Source: Mactra quadrangularis (taxonomy: Eukaryota > Mollusca > Bivalvia > Venerida > Mactridae). Taken from it: a stretch of DNA of 64,000 bases. This document shows, piece by piece, positions 25,501 through 35,531 of this stretch. Numbering within the stretch: the stretch's first letter is position 1; every line of letters starts with the position of its first letter. The stretch is taken from the NCBI GenBank assembly GCA_025267735.1, contig CM046309.1:57232319-57296318 (forward strand), given 5' to 3'. The notes under the pieces were generated by a model. The model had not been told where the DNA came from. It worked only from the letters and a program-made list of their open reading frames with translations, and searched no databases. The translations under genes were made by a program, and so were the position numbers.

Positions 25501-25745
25501 TCTTGAATATTAACTAGATGAGAGTGTCCTTAAATTGGCATTATATATCCATATTTTATTATTTTATTTCAGGGGTTCCTGCTATTACTATTCCTATCAG
25601 ACTCTCAGATGATGGACTTCCTCTAAGTTTACAAGTTATTGGACAAAAATTTCAAGATTACCAAATGCTAAATACTGCTAAATTTATTGAACAAGAAGTG
25701 AATTTTGAACGTTTAAAATTAAATGATGTTGACGAATTGTCTTAG
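16524..25745 (+). CDS. QRSL1: Mitochondrial glutamyl-tRNA(Gln) amidotransferase subunit A, ten exons
   Basis: Exons: 16524-16547, 18368-18512, 19339-19528, 20459-20719, 21554-21729, 22352-22464, 22863-23055, 24064-24181, 24639-24844 and 25573-25745, all GT-AG and frame-consistent, 532 aa (human QRSL1 is 528). The protein is the amidase of the GatCAB complex, which turns Glu-tRNA(Gln) into Gln-tRNA(Gln) in mitochondria. The amidase-signature triad is intact: Lys69 in AVKDNF, cis-Ser192 in GGSSGGS, and nucleophile Ser216 in [11 protein letters not shown], with the family's 24-residue spacing between the serines. Exon 1 codes only MLTVTLKE; it was chosen because it aligns with human MLGRSLRE and splices in phase 0. 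The loop after NPWKYRYK is about 25 residues longer than in human. Introns carry a LINE, several MITEs and SINE tails. It is divergent to the CASP8AP2-like gene. Confidence 0.95.
16672..16819. mobile_element. Hairpin MITE (GGGTGCGTTGCTTAAGC ends) in QRSL1 intron 1
   Basis: About 148 bp, with inverted repeats of some 50 bp at each end (TAGGGTGCGTTGCTTAAGCA on the left, its complement on the right) and a short loop. Related to the longer element at 23376-23836. Confidence 0.75.
17340..17510. repeat. Two short tandem duplications at the LINE 3' end
   Basis: A 45-50-bp unit built on cctgaacagtgtaacataat is present twice (about 17343-17420), followed by two copies of a unit containing ggtgtcgaaacatcaccttt (about 17430-17505). 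They may be the 3' UTR or tail of the LINE. Confidence 0.6.
17659..18360 (-). mobile_element. 5'-truncated LINE, 3' part of reverse transcriptase ORF
   Basis: An open frame on the minus strand runs from the splice-acceptor region of QRSL1 exon 2 down to a stop at 17659. It codes the C-terminal RT part of a non-LTR retrotransposon: [60 protein letters not shown] and [12 protein letters not shown], all typical of CR1/L2/Rex-type elements. The frame is uninterrupted, so the copy is fairly young, but the catalytic core upstream is missing. The element is antisense in QRSL1 intron 1. Confidence 0.85.
18547..18921. mobile_element. MITE with TA duplication and TTAACTAGTTAA-rich core
   Basis: A 375-bp element in QRSL1 intron 2 with TIRs starting TGGTGGCA...TGCCAACAGAT and ending GCCACCA, flanked by TA on both sides (18545-18546, 18922-18923). 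The core is many copies of the palindrome aactagttaa separated by short variable spacers. TA duplication suggests the Tc1/mariner superfamily. Confidence 0.8.
19150..19315 (+). repeat. SINE tail in QRSL1 intron 2
   Basis: gtgagaactggttatatacc, tgctaggttaggtgcgctga and ttatacctaataaaag match the tail of the SINE at 27838. The tRNA head is lost. Confidence 0.55.
19990..20375. repeat. Interspersed repeat with AGAGCTC/GAGCATGCTGTC ends, QRSL1 intron 3
   Basis: Starts tttagctgacttttcgaaga and ends gtcgagcatgctgtctctac plus tgacagctcttg, a layout I associate with a repeat common in bivalve genomes. Inside, ttaaggtatca..ttcaaa is duplicated (20115, 20278). Family assignment is from memory. Confidence 0.45.
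21250..21520. repeat. Inverted-end repeat (AGCCGGATTT/AAATCCGGCT), QRSL1 intron 4
   Basis: About 270 bp between ttagccggatttttt and tttttaaatccggctttc. It ends about 35 bp before the exon 5 acceptor at 21553. Confidence 0.55.
22090..22205. repeat. Interspersed repeat with CAGCAATAATRTGTA core, copy 2, QRSL1 intron 5
   Basis: gtgtacacggaacaatagga, ttcagcaataatgtgtagaa and aaaacccataaatttgaatt. Confidence 0.5.
23376..23836. mobile_element. Longer relative of the GGGTGCGTTGC MITE in QRSL1 intron 7
   Basis: About 460 bp. Ends are inverted: GGGGCCCATTGCCTATCG on the left and CGATATGCTTAGGCAACGC then GCCCC on the right, with inner inverted motifs (gcgatttcttgtagc against gcgatatcttgtagc). The end sequence matches the 16.7-kb hairpin element in part. 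Confidence 0.65.
24862..25310 (+). mobile_element. Degenerate SINE copies in QRSL1 intron 9
   Basis: A tRNA-like head at 24862 (cccggctagctcagtcagta) and a second related stretch from about 25130 (ttagttagtatactgattga, ggcatacttttgttaagttt, cagttgtcagttgctgacgg) match parts of the SINE at 50683. Confidence 0.5.
25310..25445. mobile_element. Foldback MITE family D, partial copy in QRSL1 intron 9
   Basis: Keeps the centre (tttgataatcccattacatt) and the right arm (ggggttaatgtatgcacc); the left arm is lost against a SINE remnant. Confidence 0.6.
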
Positions 25746-25795
25746 TAATGATTCATCTTATTAATTAAACTTTTATTTGAGTTGATTAAAAATTA

Positions 25796-25867
25796 AATAA
25801 ATAATTTTTTTTTTTTTCATTTTAGATAGTTTGGTCTATCTGTTTTTCGTTATTGTCATTAAATAAA
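25796..25867 (+). terminator. QRSL1: QRSL1 poly(A) signals
   Basis: Two AATAAA hexamers, at 25796-25801 and 25862-25867, lie 50 and 117 nt past the stop codon. A T-rich run between them could serve as a downstream element. Confidence 0.5.
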
Positions 25868-26259
25868 ACTGTTATTTGAATTGATTAAAAAAGTTAAACT
25901 TATTTATTTCTCTGGATACCAGTACAAATGTACATTGTACATCGGCCCCTTCGTCTTGTCCAGACAAATGAGGAAATGTGCTACAACTGGTATCTGAAGC
26001 CATTCCTGAGGCTGAGGGGCCTGTTGACAAGGCCCTCTCATTTTGAGATAGCTTTGGTATCCATCATTACCAGGTGATATGCCTTGCTTGCATAGAAATC
26101 TGTAGAAGCTTCAGTCTATGAGATGCAGATCCTCTGCTCAAGAGTTGGAGTGTTGACTTACAGAGGTCTTAGATACTTAAGACAACCCTAACAGTTTTTG
26201 TGAATAAATGCATGTTCTGTTCTGTTTTTGAAAGGGCCTGTCATTAATCAATAAATGTA

Positions 26260-26503
26260 TTGTTCGTTTTTTCTCAACTGTCCAAGGTTGAATAATTTCA
26301 CGGTGACTAAATGCATTGTTTTTGTACTGGCGGCCTAATTGTTATTAAAAATATCTTGGCCAAAACATATCATACGGCATAAACAGCTTTACTAGATCAT
26401 AATGCTCACTTTTGAAAACTCATGGTTGATTACAACAATGATTTTAATAAACGCATTCACCGTGAAATTATTCATGTTTTGACAGTTGAGAAAAAACAAA
26501 CAA
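26260..26503. mobile_element. MITE family A (TTCGTTTTTTCTCAACTGTC), copy 1
   Basis: 244 bp with TIRs of about 45 bp (TTGTTCGTTTTTTCTCAACT then the shared aataatttcacggtga), flanked by TA. No coding frame. Two other copies lie at 44169-44415 and 54507-54747. It sits just downstream of QRSL1. Confidence 0.82.
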
Positions 26504-27000
26504 TATGTTCTGGTCTTGGTTGAACTGGCCTCGCTTGTACTTTTCTAGTTTAGTCTGTTCCATTCAAGACTTATCTGGCCTGGCCTGTTCTGGTCGTACT
26601 GTTCCAGTCTGGCCTAGCATAGTCTTGCATGTCCAGTTCTGGCTTGACATGTTCTGTTTTTTAATATTTAAACACATATCATCAAGAGGATAATGTACAT
26701 GTATTTCTTAGAAGACTTGTGTTTACTGGACAGAAAACATTAAATTTTAATTCAAATAATGACATGCTTTTCTAATTACAGTTATTATCAAACTTTTTTT
26801 GGCTATGCATCAGAGAGACTTTTTCTCGCTTTTTGAATTAATAATATGTTCAATGAATTTATGGAATAATTAATTGCATGAGTGATAGAGCATAGAATAA
26901 ATGTTTAAACAATTTGTTATTCCACTCATCAGGGATGAACGTCCATGAAGTATTGGGGATTATTGTTGGGTCTGTGCAAAACTAGCCTGCATGCTCTTCA

Positions 27001-27290
27001 TAGGCGGATCGAGCGGGGGGGGGGGGGGGGGGTCCGGAACCCCCCCCCCCTAGAATTTGGAAAATGTACCTGTCCATTAGTGTATTTCTTGCCTGTAAGT
27101 CATTTTTAACTAGCATGAAGCAATTTTTCTCGGCGTTAAACATAGATTTAATGGTTATGTAGTTTTTATTATCAATATGTTGCATTTGTTCTGCAAAATG
27201 TGTATAATGTGGTTGTGGTTCGAAGTTTGACCCCCCCCCCTAGAAAAGTTCGGACCCCCCCCCCTAGAAAAAAAATCCTGGATCCGCCCC
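27001..27290. mobile_element. C/G-run DNA element, TAGGCGGATC ends, type 1
   Basis: 290 bp bounded by TAGGCGGATC and GGATCCGCCCC, with G19 and several C9-C11 runs just inside and an AT-rich middle containing tagaatttggaaaatgtacc. Copy at 50345-50639 is inverted. Confidence 0.68.
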
Positions 27291-27629
27291 TGCATGTAGC
27301 TAGACTAGTTTTGAGCAACTATCATTGAATTGGTTGGGGACTAGTAACCCATTGATCTATTGAACCTTCAAGAGACGAATCGAAGACATATGTTCCTGAT
27401 GGCTAATCAAGGCAAAGATTACTTCATTATCTCGGGAATAATTTAATTTTCAGCTTGGGTGGTATAAGTATAATCAGTTACCTTGAAGTCATGTGACCTA
27501 TTCTTCTAAAGTAGTTAAAATATTGTACAATCGGGATACCATGGCGATCTTGCATGAAGATATTTGTGTAGAAAAATGCCAAAGGCTGTTAGGAGTTCCA
27601 CATGATATTGCACAAGCCTATTTTTTGAC

Positions 27630-27712
27630 AAATTTGATAAATACTATGTACATGTATAACCTATGCCACTTGATAAATTTGATAAATACTATGTATATAA
27701 CCTATGCCACAA
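27630..27712. repeat. ~42-bp tandem duplication
   Basis: tttgataaatactatgta then (t)ataacctatgccac occurs twice in a row. Confidence 0.7.
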
Positions 27713-27837
27713 TTTCAGTCCTATCCTTAAATTTTCTTAACTGCTAGCCCAATTTATTATGTTACATAGTTGAGGCAAGTACATGCATATGAAACTATAT
27801 GAAATGAATTGTTTTCACTACCTTGAATCAAATTTCA

Positions 27838-28113
27838 CCCAGCTTGATAGCGCAGTTGGTAGCCTGCTGGGATTTGAAATCTCGTGTCCCGAAGGGGGTA
27901 CGGGTTCGAATCCACCTGGAGAGGGTATACCCTTCCATAAAAATTTGACAATAATGACAATTTTCCTCCATTAATAAGAGATAGAAAAGTTTCTGGCCTT
28001 GTGGAAGCGTAGGTGAGTACTGGTTATAGACAAGGGTCCAGGAAAGCTAGGTTAGGAGCGCTAGATGCCGTAAAAATAACCTAAATTGTGTTGGCACAGT
28101 GTTAAACCCAATA
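27838..28113 (+). mobile_element. tRNA-derived SINE with long-variable-arm head
   Basis: Head: gatagcgcagttggtag (A box), tttgaaa loop, a long variable arm, and gggttcgaatccacc (B box), like a class II tRNA (Ser or Leu). Tail: gtgagtactggttatagaca, ggtccaggaaagctaggtta and gtgttaaacccaataaaa. The same tail is joined to a different head at 42671. Confidence 0.78.
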
Positions 28114-28360
28114 AAAAATTTGGGTTAGTAGGTTAAGGCGATAACTGATTCTTTAAATTTCCAAATTTTCAGTCTTTTTTACAATTTAATTATAATCATA
28201 ATGCCGGCTGGATTTTTTTCACAAATTTTAATTTCATGGTTAATTGGTTTTCAGATGAAAACGGCTTGTAGCATCACTTTTAATATGAAATGTTTGAACT
28301 TGGAATCTTTGAAGTCAAGTCAAGTAAATGTTGTGTCACCAACGTCATATTGTAAAAAAT

Positions 28361-28531
28361 ATTCGACTGTCAGTGGGGCATACATTAACCCCTCTGATTG
28401 AAATAGTTGAGTATTTGTTTGATAATCCCCATACATAAATATGGATATCTATTTCTATTGTTTTTAGTACAGAACTTGAGAAGTAATGTAATGAGTATTT
28501 AAATCAGGGGGGTTAATGTATGCCTTTTTTG
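28361..28531. mobile_element. Foldback MITE family D (CATACATTAACCC), copy between two SINEs
   Basis: About 170 bp with arms gactgtcagtggggcataca plus ttaacccctctgatt, mirrored by aatcaggggggttaatgtat. A conserved middle is tttgataatcccc..taaatatgg. Other copies are at 44948-45129, 25310-25445 and 1640-1830. Confidence 0.72.
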
Positions 28532-28544
28532 TTGTAGGGTTTAA

Positions 28545-28778
28545 GGCTGTAGCAACACATTGTACATGTCATATAACGGCGTCCAGCACACCTAACCTTC
28601 CTGGACCCTGTTTCTATAACCAGTACTCGCCTACCTTTCCACAATACGGGAAACTTCTCCATATATCTTATTAATGGAGGATAATTGATATACATTGTGG
28701 GATTCGAACCTGTACCCCCTTCAGGACTTGAGATTCCAAATCCCGGAGCGCTACCAACTGCGCTATCGACCAGGGTTA
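28545..28778 (-). mobile_element. tRNA-derived SINE, inverted partner of 27838-28113
   Basis: On the minus strand: tcgatagcgcagttggtagc, then ggtacaggttcgaatcccac (B box), then gcgagtactggttatagaaa and ggtccaggaaggttaggtgt. Same head and tail type as the plus copy 430 bp away. Confidence 0.78.
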
Positions 28779-28909
28779 AAATGTATGCCCTTCTGCCAGT
28801 TTAATAAAATTCATCTATATCTTGTATAAAAAATTTTTTTATTGTATAACAGAAACAACAGATTTCAATTCAAAGTTATTTTTCTTGCGAGCATATACTC
28901 ACACATGTA

Positions 28910-29257
28910 CAGTACCCACCAAAAGTTTGGAGACCAAATAAATTTACTACAGAATATTTTCTGAGAATCATTATTTTTAATATATTTAAGTATGATTTGT
29001 GATAAAATGAAAACAAATTTCATGAATTCAACATATTTATAAGATTCAGCATCTTACATCCTAAATCCTCCAACACCATGTTTATTGCAATTATTTCCGC
29101 TAAGATTTTATGATATTTTTGTAGTCTCAGTTATAATTATAATGATAACTGAAAAAGCTTTACTGAAAGACATTTCAAAGTAAACTGTTATCAAATATTC
29201 GATAATAGCTATTCAATAGGCCTACAAAGTAAAGATGTCAACTTTTGGTGGGCACTG
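28910..29257. mobile_element. Tc1/mariner-type MITE upstream of the PAN/sushi gene
   Basis: 348 bp with ends CAGTACCCACCAAAAGTTTG and CTTTTGGTGGGCACTG, flanked by TA (28908-28909, 29258-29259). It ends about 200 bp before the start codon of the secreted-protein gene. Confidence 0.78.
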
Positions 29258-29493
29258 TATACGTATATGTATCTTCAAATTTTAATTGCCAAGAAGTGCG
29301 CACTAGAAACAAACATAATTTCACACGGCCTTGTTAAACTGGCAATACATCTAACCATTCTGATATTGACTTAATCAATCCATGAGGCATTCAAGTGAGA
29401 CAATGACTATGACAGGCTTACTGAATTAGTGACGTTTATATTTTGCTTCACTCCGTCATGTCTAGTGCCTTTGGTAAAACCGGAGCTATGACT

Positions 29494-32400
29494 ATGTCAT
29501 TTAAGAAAATAGTCTTAATTTCCGTAGTGGAAGTTGTGTGTTTATGGCAGGCAGAAGCTCTGAGAGAGGCAAACCTCATAAGTCTGCCTGTCGTGTATGA
29601 GAAGATTTGTCCACCAGAAGATGTTGTGATATCCAACATGGCTATCAGCCTAATAACTTGCACCATTCAGTGTTTCAGGCATTTTACTTGCGGTGACGTC
29701 TTTTACAATGAAGCTGACCTGACATGTACTGGTTGCCAAGGTTACCATACTGACCCTACAGGGCTTGCAGACTCTCCAGGAACTGTTTATGTCAAATTGG
29801 GTAAGTATAGATTTAATGATATTTTATTTTCACGAACTTAAAAACTTGTTTTGATTTTATGGCGTTGCAGGTTTTCTATGGTAGGAAACCCGTTGTACTC
29901 ATACATTAACGATTATTGTTGGCGAAAAATAGGGCCCACCCTGAGTTACCGAGGGTAGTATTTCTAATGTTGGAGCCTTTAAAGATATAGTAAAGTTATA
30001 AGCTTTCAACTTACCTACGAGATAGATGTACATGCGCGATGCAAAATTTGTCACTATGCAGGAAGTCCCAGGGAACCGTACGTAGTTCTTACAAGTGCAC
30101 TTCATGTACAAGTTTCGTTTTTTCATGTATGACACGTTGGTTGCCTTTAATGCCGTAGCAATACGAGCATAACTGTGGCCAGTCAGTCAATTTGCTCGCC
30201 GTTTCGGAGATTTAGCCTTTTCAGGAACGGTGAATAGGTTGACTGACAGTCGATATACAGCCTATTCGTACAACGAATAGCTACGGCTTTTAACCCAACC
30301 AAAAAGGAACTACATTAACAAAACAAATTGATCATTGATAATTTACGATTTTTATTGTAGACAAATGTGAACAACCTCCTATTATGCAATCCGTTGATTA
30401 CAGCCAGTTTACTGGAGACTTAAGAATAGGTTCGTCATTTACATACACATGTAACATTCCATGCGGTTCCTATCCTTTACCAGGTAATGACGTCATCACG
30501 TGTCTACCTGATTCCACGTGGACCTCACCACAATGCTGGGGTAAGATTTATTGCTATCCTCTCAATTTGATAATACTAATATTTCTTCTCTAAGATGGTC
30601 TCGATCAACCAAAGCCTGTGTAAGGCATTCCTATTCCCGACTTGTCCGACGTGTACATTCATGTCTGCTTACAAGTTAATATTTCTATCCCTCTTGTTTG
30701 TCCAAAATATAAAAATATAAGAATGAATTGTTTACCAAATTATTATTGTTCCTGGCCAACTATCAACAAATTTATTTTTCTAATGAAAACTACTAACCCT
30801 AAAACTTTAAAATCTCTGGCAAAATTTATTTACTTGGCTAATTTACAAAGAGAAAAATAAAATTTTTATTAAATTGTTAACTATAATATCATCCATGTAT
30901 ATCACTTTTCTCCTTTATTAAACATATACATGTGTCTTTTTCTTTTTTTAAAACCCTTTTTTCTCTGTTTTTCTTCCCCTTTATGTTTTTTTGTTCTTTT
31001 TTTCTCAAACTGTATATATTGTATTGGCAAAATCTATTATGTTTGTACTAAATAAAATATTGAACTTGAAAAAAAACTTGTCCATGGACAAGTAATGCAT
31101 GTTTTTCTAAAATATACTACATTGTACATGTAACATAGCTAAACTTAAATATGTAAATGTTTCAATGCTACAATTTTGTCAATTAATTATCACTACATGA
31201 ACTTACAGTTAGTATTTTTATCACAGCTCTCAATTTCAAGTTTTAAGTATTGAACATCTTAGCAAGTGCATTTTGATCCCGGAAAGATTTTAGATTTCAC
31301 TCGTCCATGGACAATAGGAAAAAACTTGGAATTCCACACCCCTGCAAAGATACTATAATATACACTGGCGTTGTGCTATACAGACTTCCTTAATTAGTTA
31401 TTTCAAAATCATGCGATTTTTGACGGTTTTAGTTTCTGATGCTCTATTTGAGAAGAAAAGCTAAGGTCCCTTTATTACATGTAACACCATTTACTGTATT
31501 AAAACCGTCGATTTTAAGTGGTCCTTAAAATGGACCTTTACAGTAGAAGTGTCTCCGATTGAAACAGGCGGAGCTGGTCGATTTGTTGCCCTTAACACAT
31601 AAACTGCTTGGTGGAAAATAAACCAAACCTGCCGAATTATTTTCAGTAGAAGTCGCGTGAGTGATCAAGAATAGGAACTACTTTTTTCTCATTTCCAAGG
31701 ATTTTGTTGACATTAATTTTCGCGTACAAATTATTCGACAGTCTTGCTGTACCATTGTAAATTTGCTCTCTGTCCATAGCACAGTAATATATTAGTATAG
31801 GTCAATGCATTCGTATGGTTTGATTGGTGTTTTCCCGTATGCATTTTCCATTCGGATCTACCTCGGCGATCTTCTACGCAGATAACATTATAGCTTCAAA
31901 GCTGATCGCCGAGGTTGTTCCGAATGTGCATTTGCCTCATTTGAAACCTTTGTTTTTTATGTTCAACTTTTTTATGTAAGCATTGTGTAATTCTATAATT
32001 CTTTGTTTACTTTCAGATAGTTCTATCCCTCCAGGGACACCAGGTACATGTATAATGTTTTTGATATTTACCTTTTTACAAATTCAATACAATCAAAGTA
32101 CTGACAGTACAGATTGGACGGTTCTACTCAAATTGTTTTAAAAAATACTCCTAACGCCACACTCAGGCAAAAAAATGAAAATACACATGTATTGCGTTTT
32201 TATAAGAGTGTTCAGTTTGTACAAAGCGAGGTTAATCGTTCGTCCTTATTGCTAATCCTTTATAATACATTTATCGTCTGATGCAGTCTGTTTTAAGACA
32301 CTATAGGGGTGTTCATTCTCTTGGACCGCTTCTTTAACGATAACACCGAAGCAATCCACATGAGATTTTGAGAATTGTGCTTGCTGCCTTTGAAAATTGT

Positions 32401-32766
32401 ATAAAAAAGCTGATGAAACATGGGTAAATGAATCATTTACATGGTTACAAGTCGAAAATCTTATTTAAAGCTCACAATCATTGTTGTTTTTATGTGCATT
32501 TTGTATGTCCTTAGAGTGACTACACTAGGGCATCCAGCCCCCGGTATAGTAAGACGAACCGCCATATATTTGTATTAGCACAACGATGTTTTCTCAATAT
32601 TGTTTCATACATTACAGGATGTGTATCTACTTATGGTGCCGGGGCTTGTGGAGATGGTGTGTCTAATAGTTACTACATGAATGGTGATCCTGCTAACTGT
32701 TACTGTGACGCCGTTTGTTGTGCCAACGGTGATTGTTGTTACGATAGTGGTTGTCCGCCTGCCTAA
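29494..32766 (+). CDS. Secreted PAN-like / sushi / somatomedin-B-like protein, four exons
   Basis: Exons: 29494-29800, 30361-30540, 32017-32043 and 32618-32766, GT-AG with consistent phase, 220 aa. An in-frame ATG at 29458 would add 12 residues; 29494 was chosen because it puts the hydrophobic signal peptide (about residues 4-21) at the N-terminus. Exon 1 then carries a Cys-rich PAN/apple-like segment (ICPPED to TGCQGY). Exon 2 is a sushi/CCP module (CEQPP..., YTC, ITC, SPQCW) with one extra cysteine. Exon 3 is a Pro-rich linker of nine residues. Exon 4 is somatomedin-B-like: a Cys series ending NCYCDAVCCANGDCCYD, with the family's spacing plus one extra Cys. The domains point to an extracellular binding protein, possibly in immunity or matrix; the exact role is unknown. 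Confidence 0.75.
30120..30310 (+). repeat. SINE tail of the second type in intron 1 of the secreted-protein gene
   Basis: tttagccttttcaggaacgg, aggttgactgacagtcgata and cttttaacccaaccaaaaag. Similar tails lie at 48865-48965 (+) and 54140-54235 (-). Confidence 0.5.
30600..31078 (+). repeat. Possible retroposon 3' end in an intron of the secreted-protein gene
   Basis: A T- and C-rich stretch ending tgtactaaataaaatattga acttg then A7, like the poly(A) end of a retrotransposed sequence. No protein remnant recognised. Confidence 0.35.
31855..31918. repeat. Short hairpin repeat with CTCGGCGATC arms
   Basis: Arms acctcggcgatc and gatcgccgaggttgttccga face each other over a loop of about 30 bp, with cattcgga outside. 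A related copy is at 63423-63494; both share the cattcgga...ttccgaatg theme of family B. Confidence 0.55.
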
Positions 32767-33124
32767 CACATATCAGGGTCTACAGTCACGTCATCTACAA
32801 CAACAACAACTGATGAGGCAACAAATATGTGTTTTTCACTGATTTCTCTTTCGTGCAAAAACATATAAAATCTATAACCTTTCTTTCGCCGAAATTCCAA
32901 TATATACTGTGAGTTTTATTTATTACAATGTAGCTCCACAGCTGTGCACAAAACTTGAATTGCGCGGTAAACTATACTTAGGTTACTGATGTATGAAATA
33001 ATTTGCGCAGAGGATTCAGGGTAAACTATGACAACTCACATACTGATGTGGACATTTTCAGACAAATAGTATGCCCAGAATTTTACTATACGAAACTCTT
33101 TTGGCAGAGTATTGTAATATTTTG
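32767..33124 (+). other. Probable 3' UTR of the secreted-protein gene
   Basis: Follows the TAA directly. It holds a (caa)5-like run at about 32798-32815 and no clear AATAAA before the next repeat. Confidence 0.35.
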
Positions 33125-33208
33125 AAATCATTCTCGTTCCCAGAGTCTAGTAGGATTCCCAATAGTAGTATTGCTAATCCTACTAGATTCTGGGAACGAG
33201 AATGATTT
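33125..33208. mobile_element. Foldback element family C (CATTCTCGTTCCCAGAGTC), copy 1
   Basis: An 84-bp near-perfect palindrome: CATTCTCGTTCCCAGAGTCT and its complement with almost no loop (caatagtagtattg). Other copies are at 35452-35531, 36777-36852, and, of a variant type, 35136-35207 and 48519-48586. Confidence 0.75.
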
Positions 33209-33491
33209 GAAATATAAATATCATAGTTTTTTACTATATTCAATACAGTTGCTATGCCATACAATTTTTATTTACGTTTGTAAAATGTTAAAACTGCTAC
33301 GAACCATATATTGGTGAAAGTCATTATGTACTGCACTCACGTATCTCCTTGTTGTCTATTCAAGTTGTTATGCTCATTGAAATATTATTTTGTTATTCAT
33401 GTTTGAGGATGCTCTTTATACGGTATTCCGTCGGGACATTAACAGCTTTTTTGCTCAATTAAACACGATGCACGATGGTACGATGGTGAAA

Positions 33492-33945
33492 TAGGTGTGT
33501 AACGGTTAACCAATATACAGGTTAATATTACAATATGAATTCTGACAGTTTTTAGCTGGTTCGTTTTTCTCTGAACCGGTTTTTCTAGTAATGTTCCATG
33601 CTGATTGTTTTTATCAGAGTCTGAAATTTGAATGTTAGAATGAATGTAAAATGTGTTGGAAACTGTGTTGGAAATATTCTTAATGCGTTTTCATGGGCTA
33701 ACAATTTCGTCAAACGAGAGAAAACCATCTTTTAATATCCATTCAAAACTGTATTCTCTAACTTGTTCAAACATTTGCATAATAGATGAGTTGAATATAC
33801 CAATATATATTTGTCACATATATGTGAAACATTGATCAAATCAAGACGATGTACATGCATTTATTAATGATTCACATGTCTACGTAAAAACAATACGTAT
33901 TGCAATATATTTCAATACGTTTTTTACCGTATTGTTACACCCCTT
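33492..33945. mobile_element. hAT-type MITE with 8-bp target duplication
   Basis: 454 bp. Ends are TAGGTGTGTAACGG and its imperfect inverted form ending GTTACACCCCTT, flanked by a perfect 8-bp duplication TGGTGAAA (33484-33491, 33946-33953). The GTGTAAC-type TIR and 8-bp duplication fit the hAT superfamily. Confidence 0.78.
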
Positions 33946-35135
33946 TGGTGAAACAACGATGGTACGAGGGTGAAAGATCAGTTTTGCTTGTCGGAACTTT
34001 ATTTGTTTGTACAGCCATGTTAATGTTGACTTTTTTTCTGAATTTATTTGTTGCTGTTAGTTTAATTATGTATCTGTAATAAAAATATACATACCAAGAG
34101 AATTAGATACTTAATGACTTATACAGATGGCTCTGTTTGTATACATCACGTTTGAGTACGAATGAAGGTGTCGTGCATTTTATTCCCATGCGAAGTCTAC
34201 ATACATACCTTTGTGGAGTTTGGTCATGAAGCTCGGGTTCAAAGAACTAGGTTGAGATTCGTTGAGGCAATGTAAGACGTAGGAGGAGTGACCTGGCCAC
34301 TGTTACATATAGCTAAGCTATTGTTGTCATTTGCTCATAGCTGGTATCTTTTGGTGAGCGTACGTGCGTATCGACACCCCTAGTGGTCATGTTGATTTTT
34401 TATAGATTGACACATCAACGGACTGGATGGCACTCTATGGTTTTAGTATTACAATGTATATCAGTTCCAGCCGTTGTAGAATGCAGTGTGTCTTATACTT
34501 AGCACAGAGAGTTTCTCTGGAGATCGATCAAATAAAAAACATAAATGAAGTTGGCCTTCTTAGAGTAAGTTTCGCTTTGTGATCACAACGCTCATTGCAG
34601 ACGGAAAATATTATGTTGATAAACTATAAAATAATCGACTTAACTTTACCTTTACTAAGTCAATGTCAAGGTAGAATTCAATGTCGCAACAATGTAGCTA
34701 GATACAGTGTATCTACGTTATTCGTTCGCATATTTTATTCTTTATATGTTAAAATTACCTATCTGTGTCTGTATTTGTGTTAAGAAAATGAAATTTTAAT
34801 ATTTCAAAACGCACTTACTTATAAATTGTGAAAAATGTCAAAATAAAAGACGTCGCTTAGCAGAGGTTACACTGTACTGGTACGTTATATATCTTAACAA
34901 TTTTCATGCTTTCCATTACATAAAGATCCTAATTTTATTTTTTGTCACCATAGAAGGCATCTGATCATTTCTTATACAAAGAAGATGAGTTCTAACACGA
35001 CACTCGATTGAAAACCAGGCATTTCAGTTTAAAGTGTCTAGTTTATTTAACCACCCTGTGCATGAATACCTAATACCACTCGAATATTATAATTTCATTA
35101 TTGTATTCAACGTCGGGATTTCGATCTAATTTGGA

Positions 35136-35207
35136 TTCTCGTAGCAAGAGGTTATCAAGATTCTCCATCTATGGAGATCTATTAAGAGTGTCTAATTTGG
35201 AGAATGG
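35136..35207. mobile_element. Foldback element family C, variant copy
   Basis: Contains gaggttatcaagattctc, shared on the opposite strand with the copy at 48519-48586, inside weaker gattctcg and ggagaatgg ends. Confidence 0.5.
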
Positions 35208-35451
35208 CTGATTTTTTAGAAATTGCGAAAAATCCCTCAGGAGGCTTCGAGTATTTACTAATAAAAATAATACTCGCCTAAAGTATAGTAACTCAAACAC
35301 AACGCGTTCTTAATTTTGGATGAAATTACAATTATAGTCAACAAAAATGTAATATGATATGATATAATATAAAACCAGTATTTACACGAAACAAGGCAAT
35401 AGTCAGAGAAGTGGAATGTACATTAATCATAGATATTGATCATAGTGCCAT

Positions 35452-35531
35452 TATTTGTCAGAGTCTGGTAGGATTCTCAATACTAGCTAGTATTGAGAAT
35501 CCTACTAGACTCTGGGAATGAGAATGTTATT
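35452..35531. mobile_element. Foldback element family C, copy 2
   Basis: The centre is a perfect palindrome around aatactagctagtatt; the outer left arm has decayed while the right arm (agactctgggaatgagaatg) is kept. Confidence 0.7.

Noticed and set aside
30488..30503. TGACGTCA and CACGTG motifs in the sushi exon
   Set aside because: They are inside coding sequence of a conserved domain, so regulatory use is not supported.
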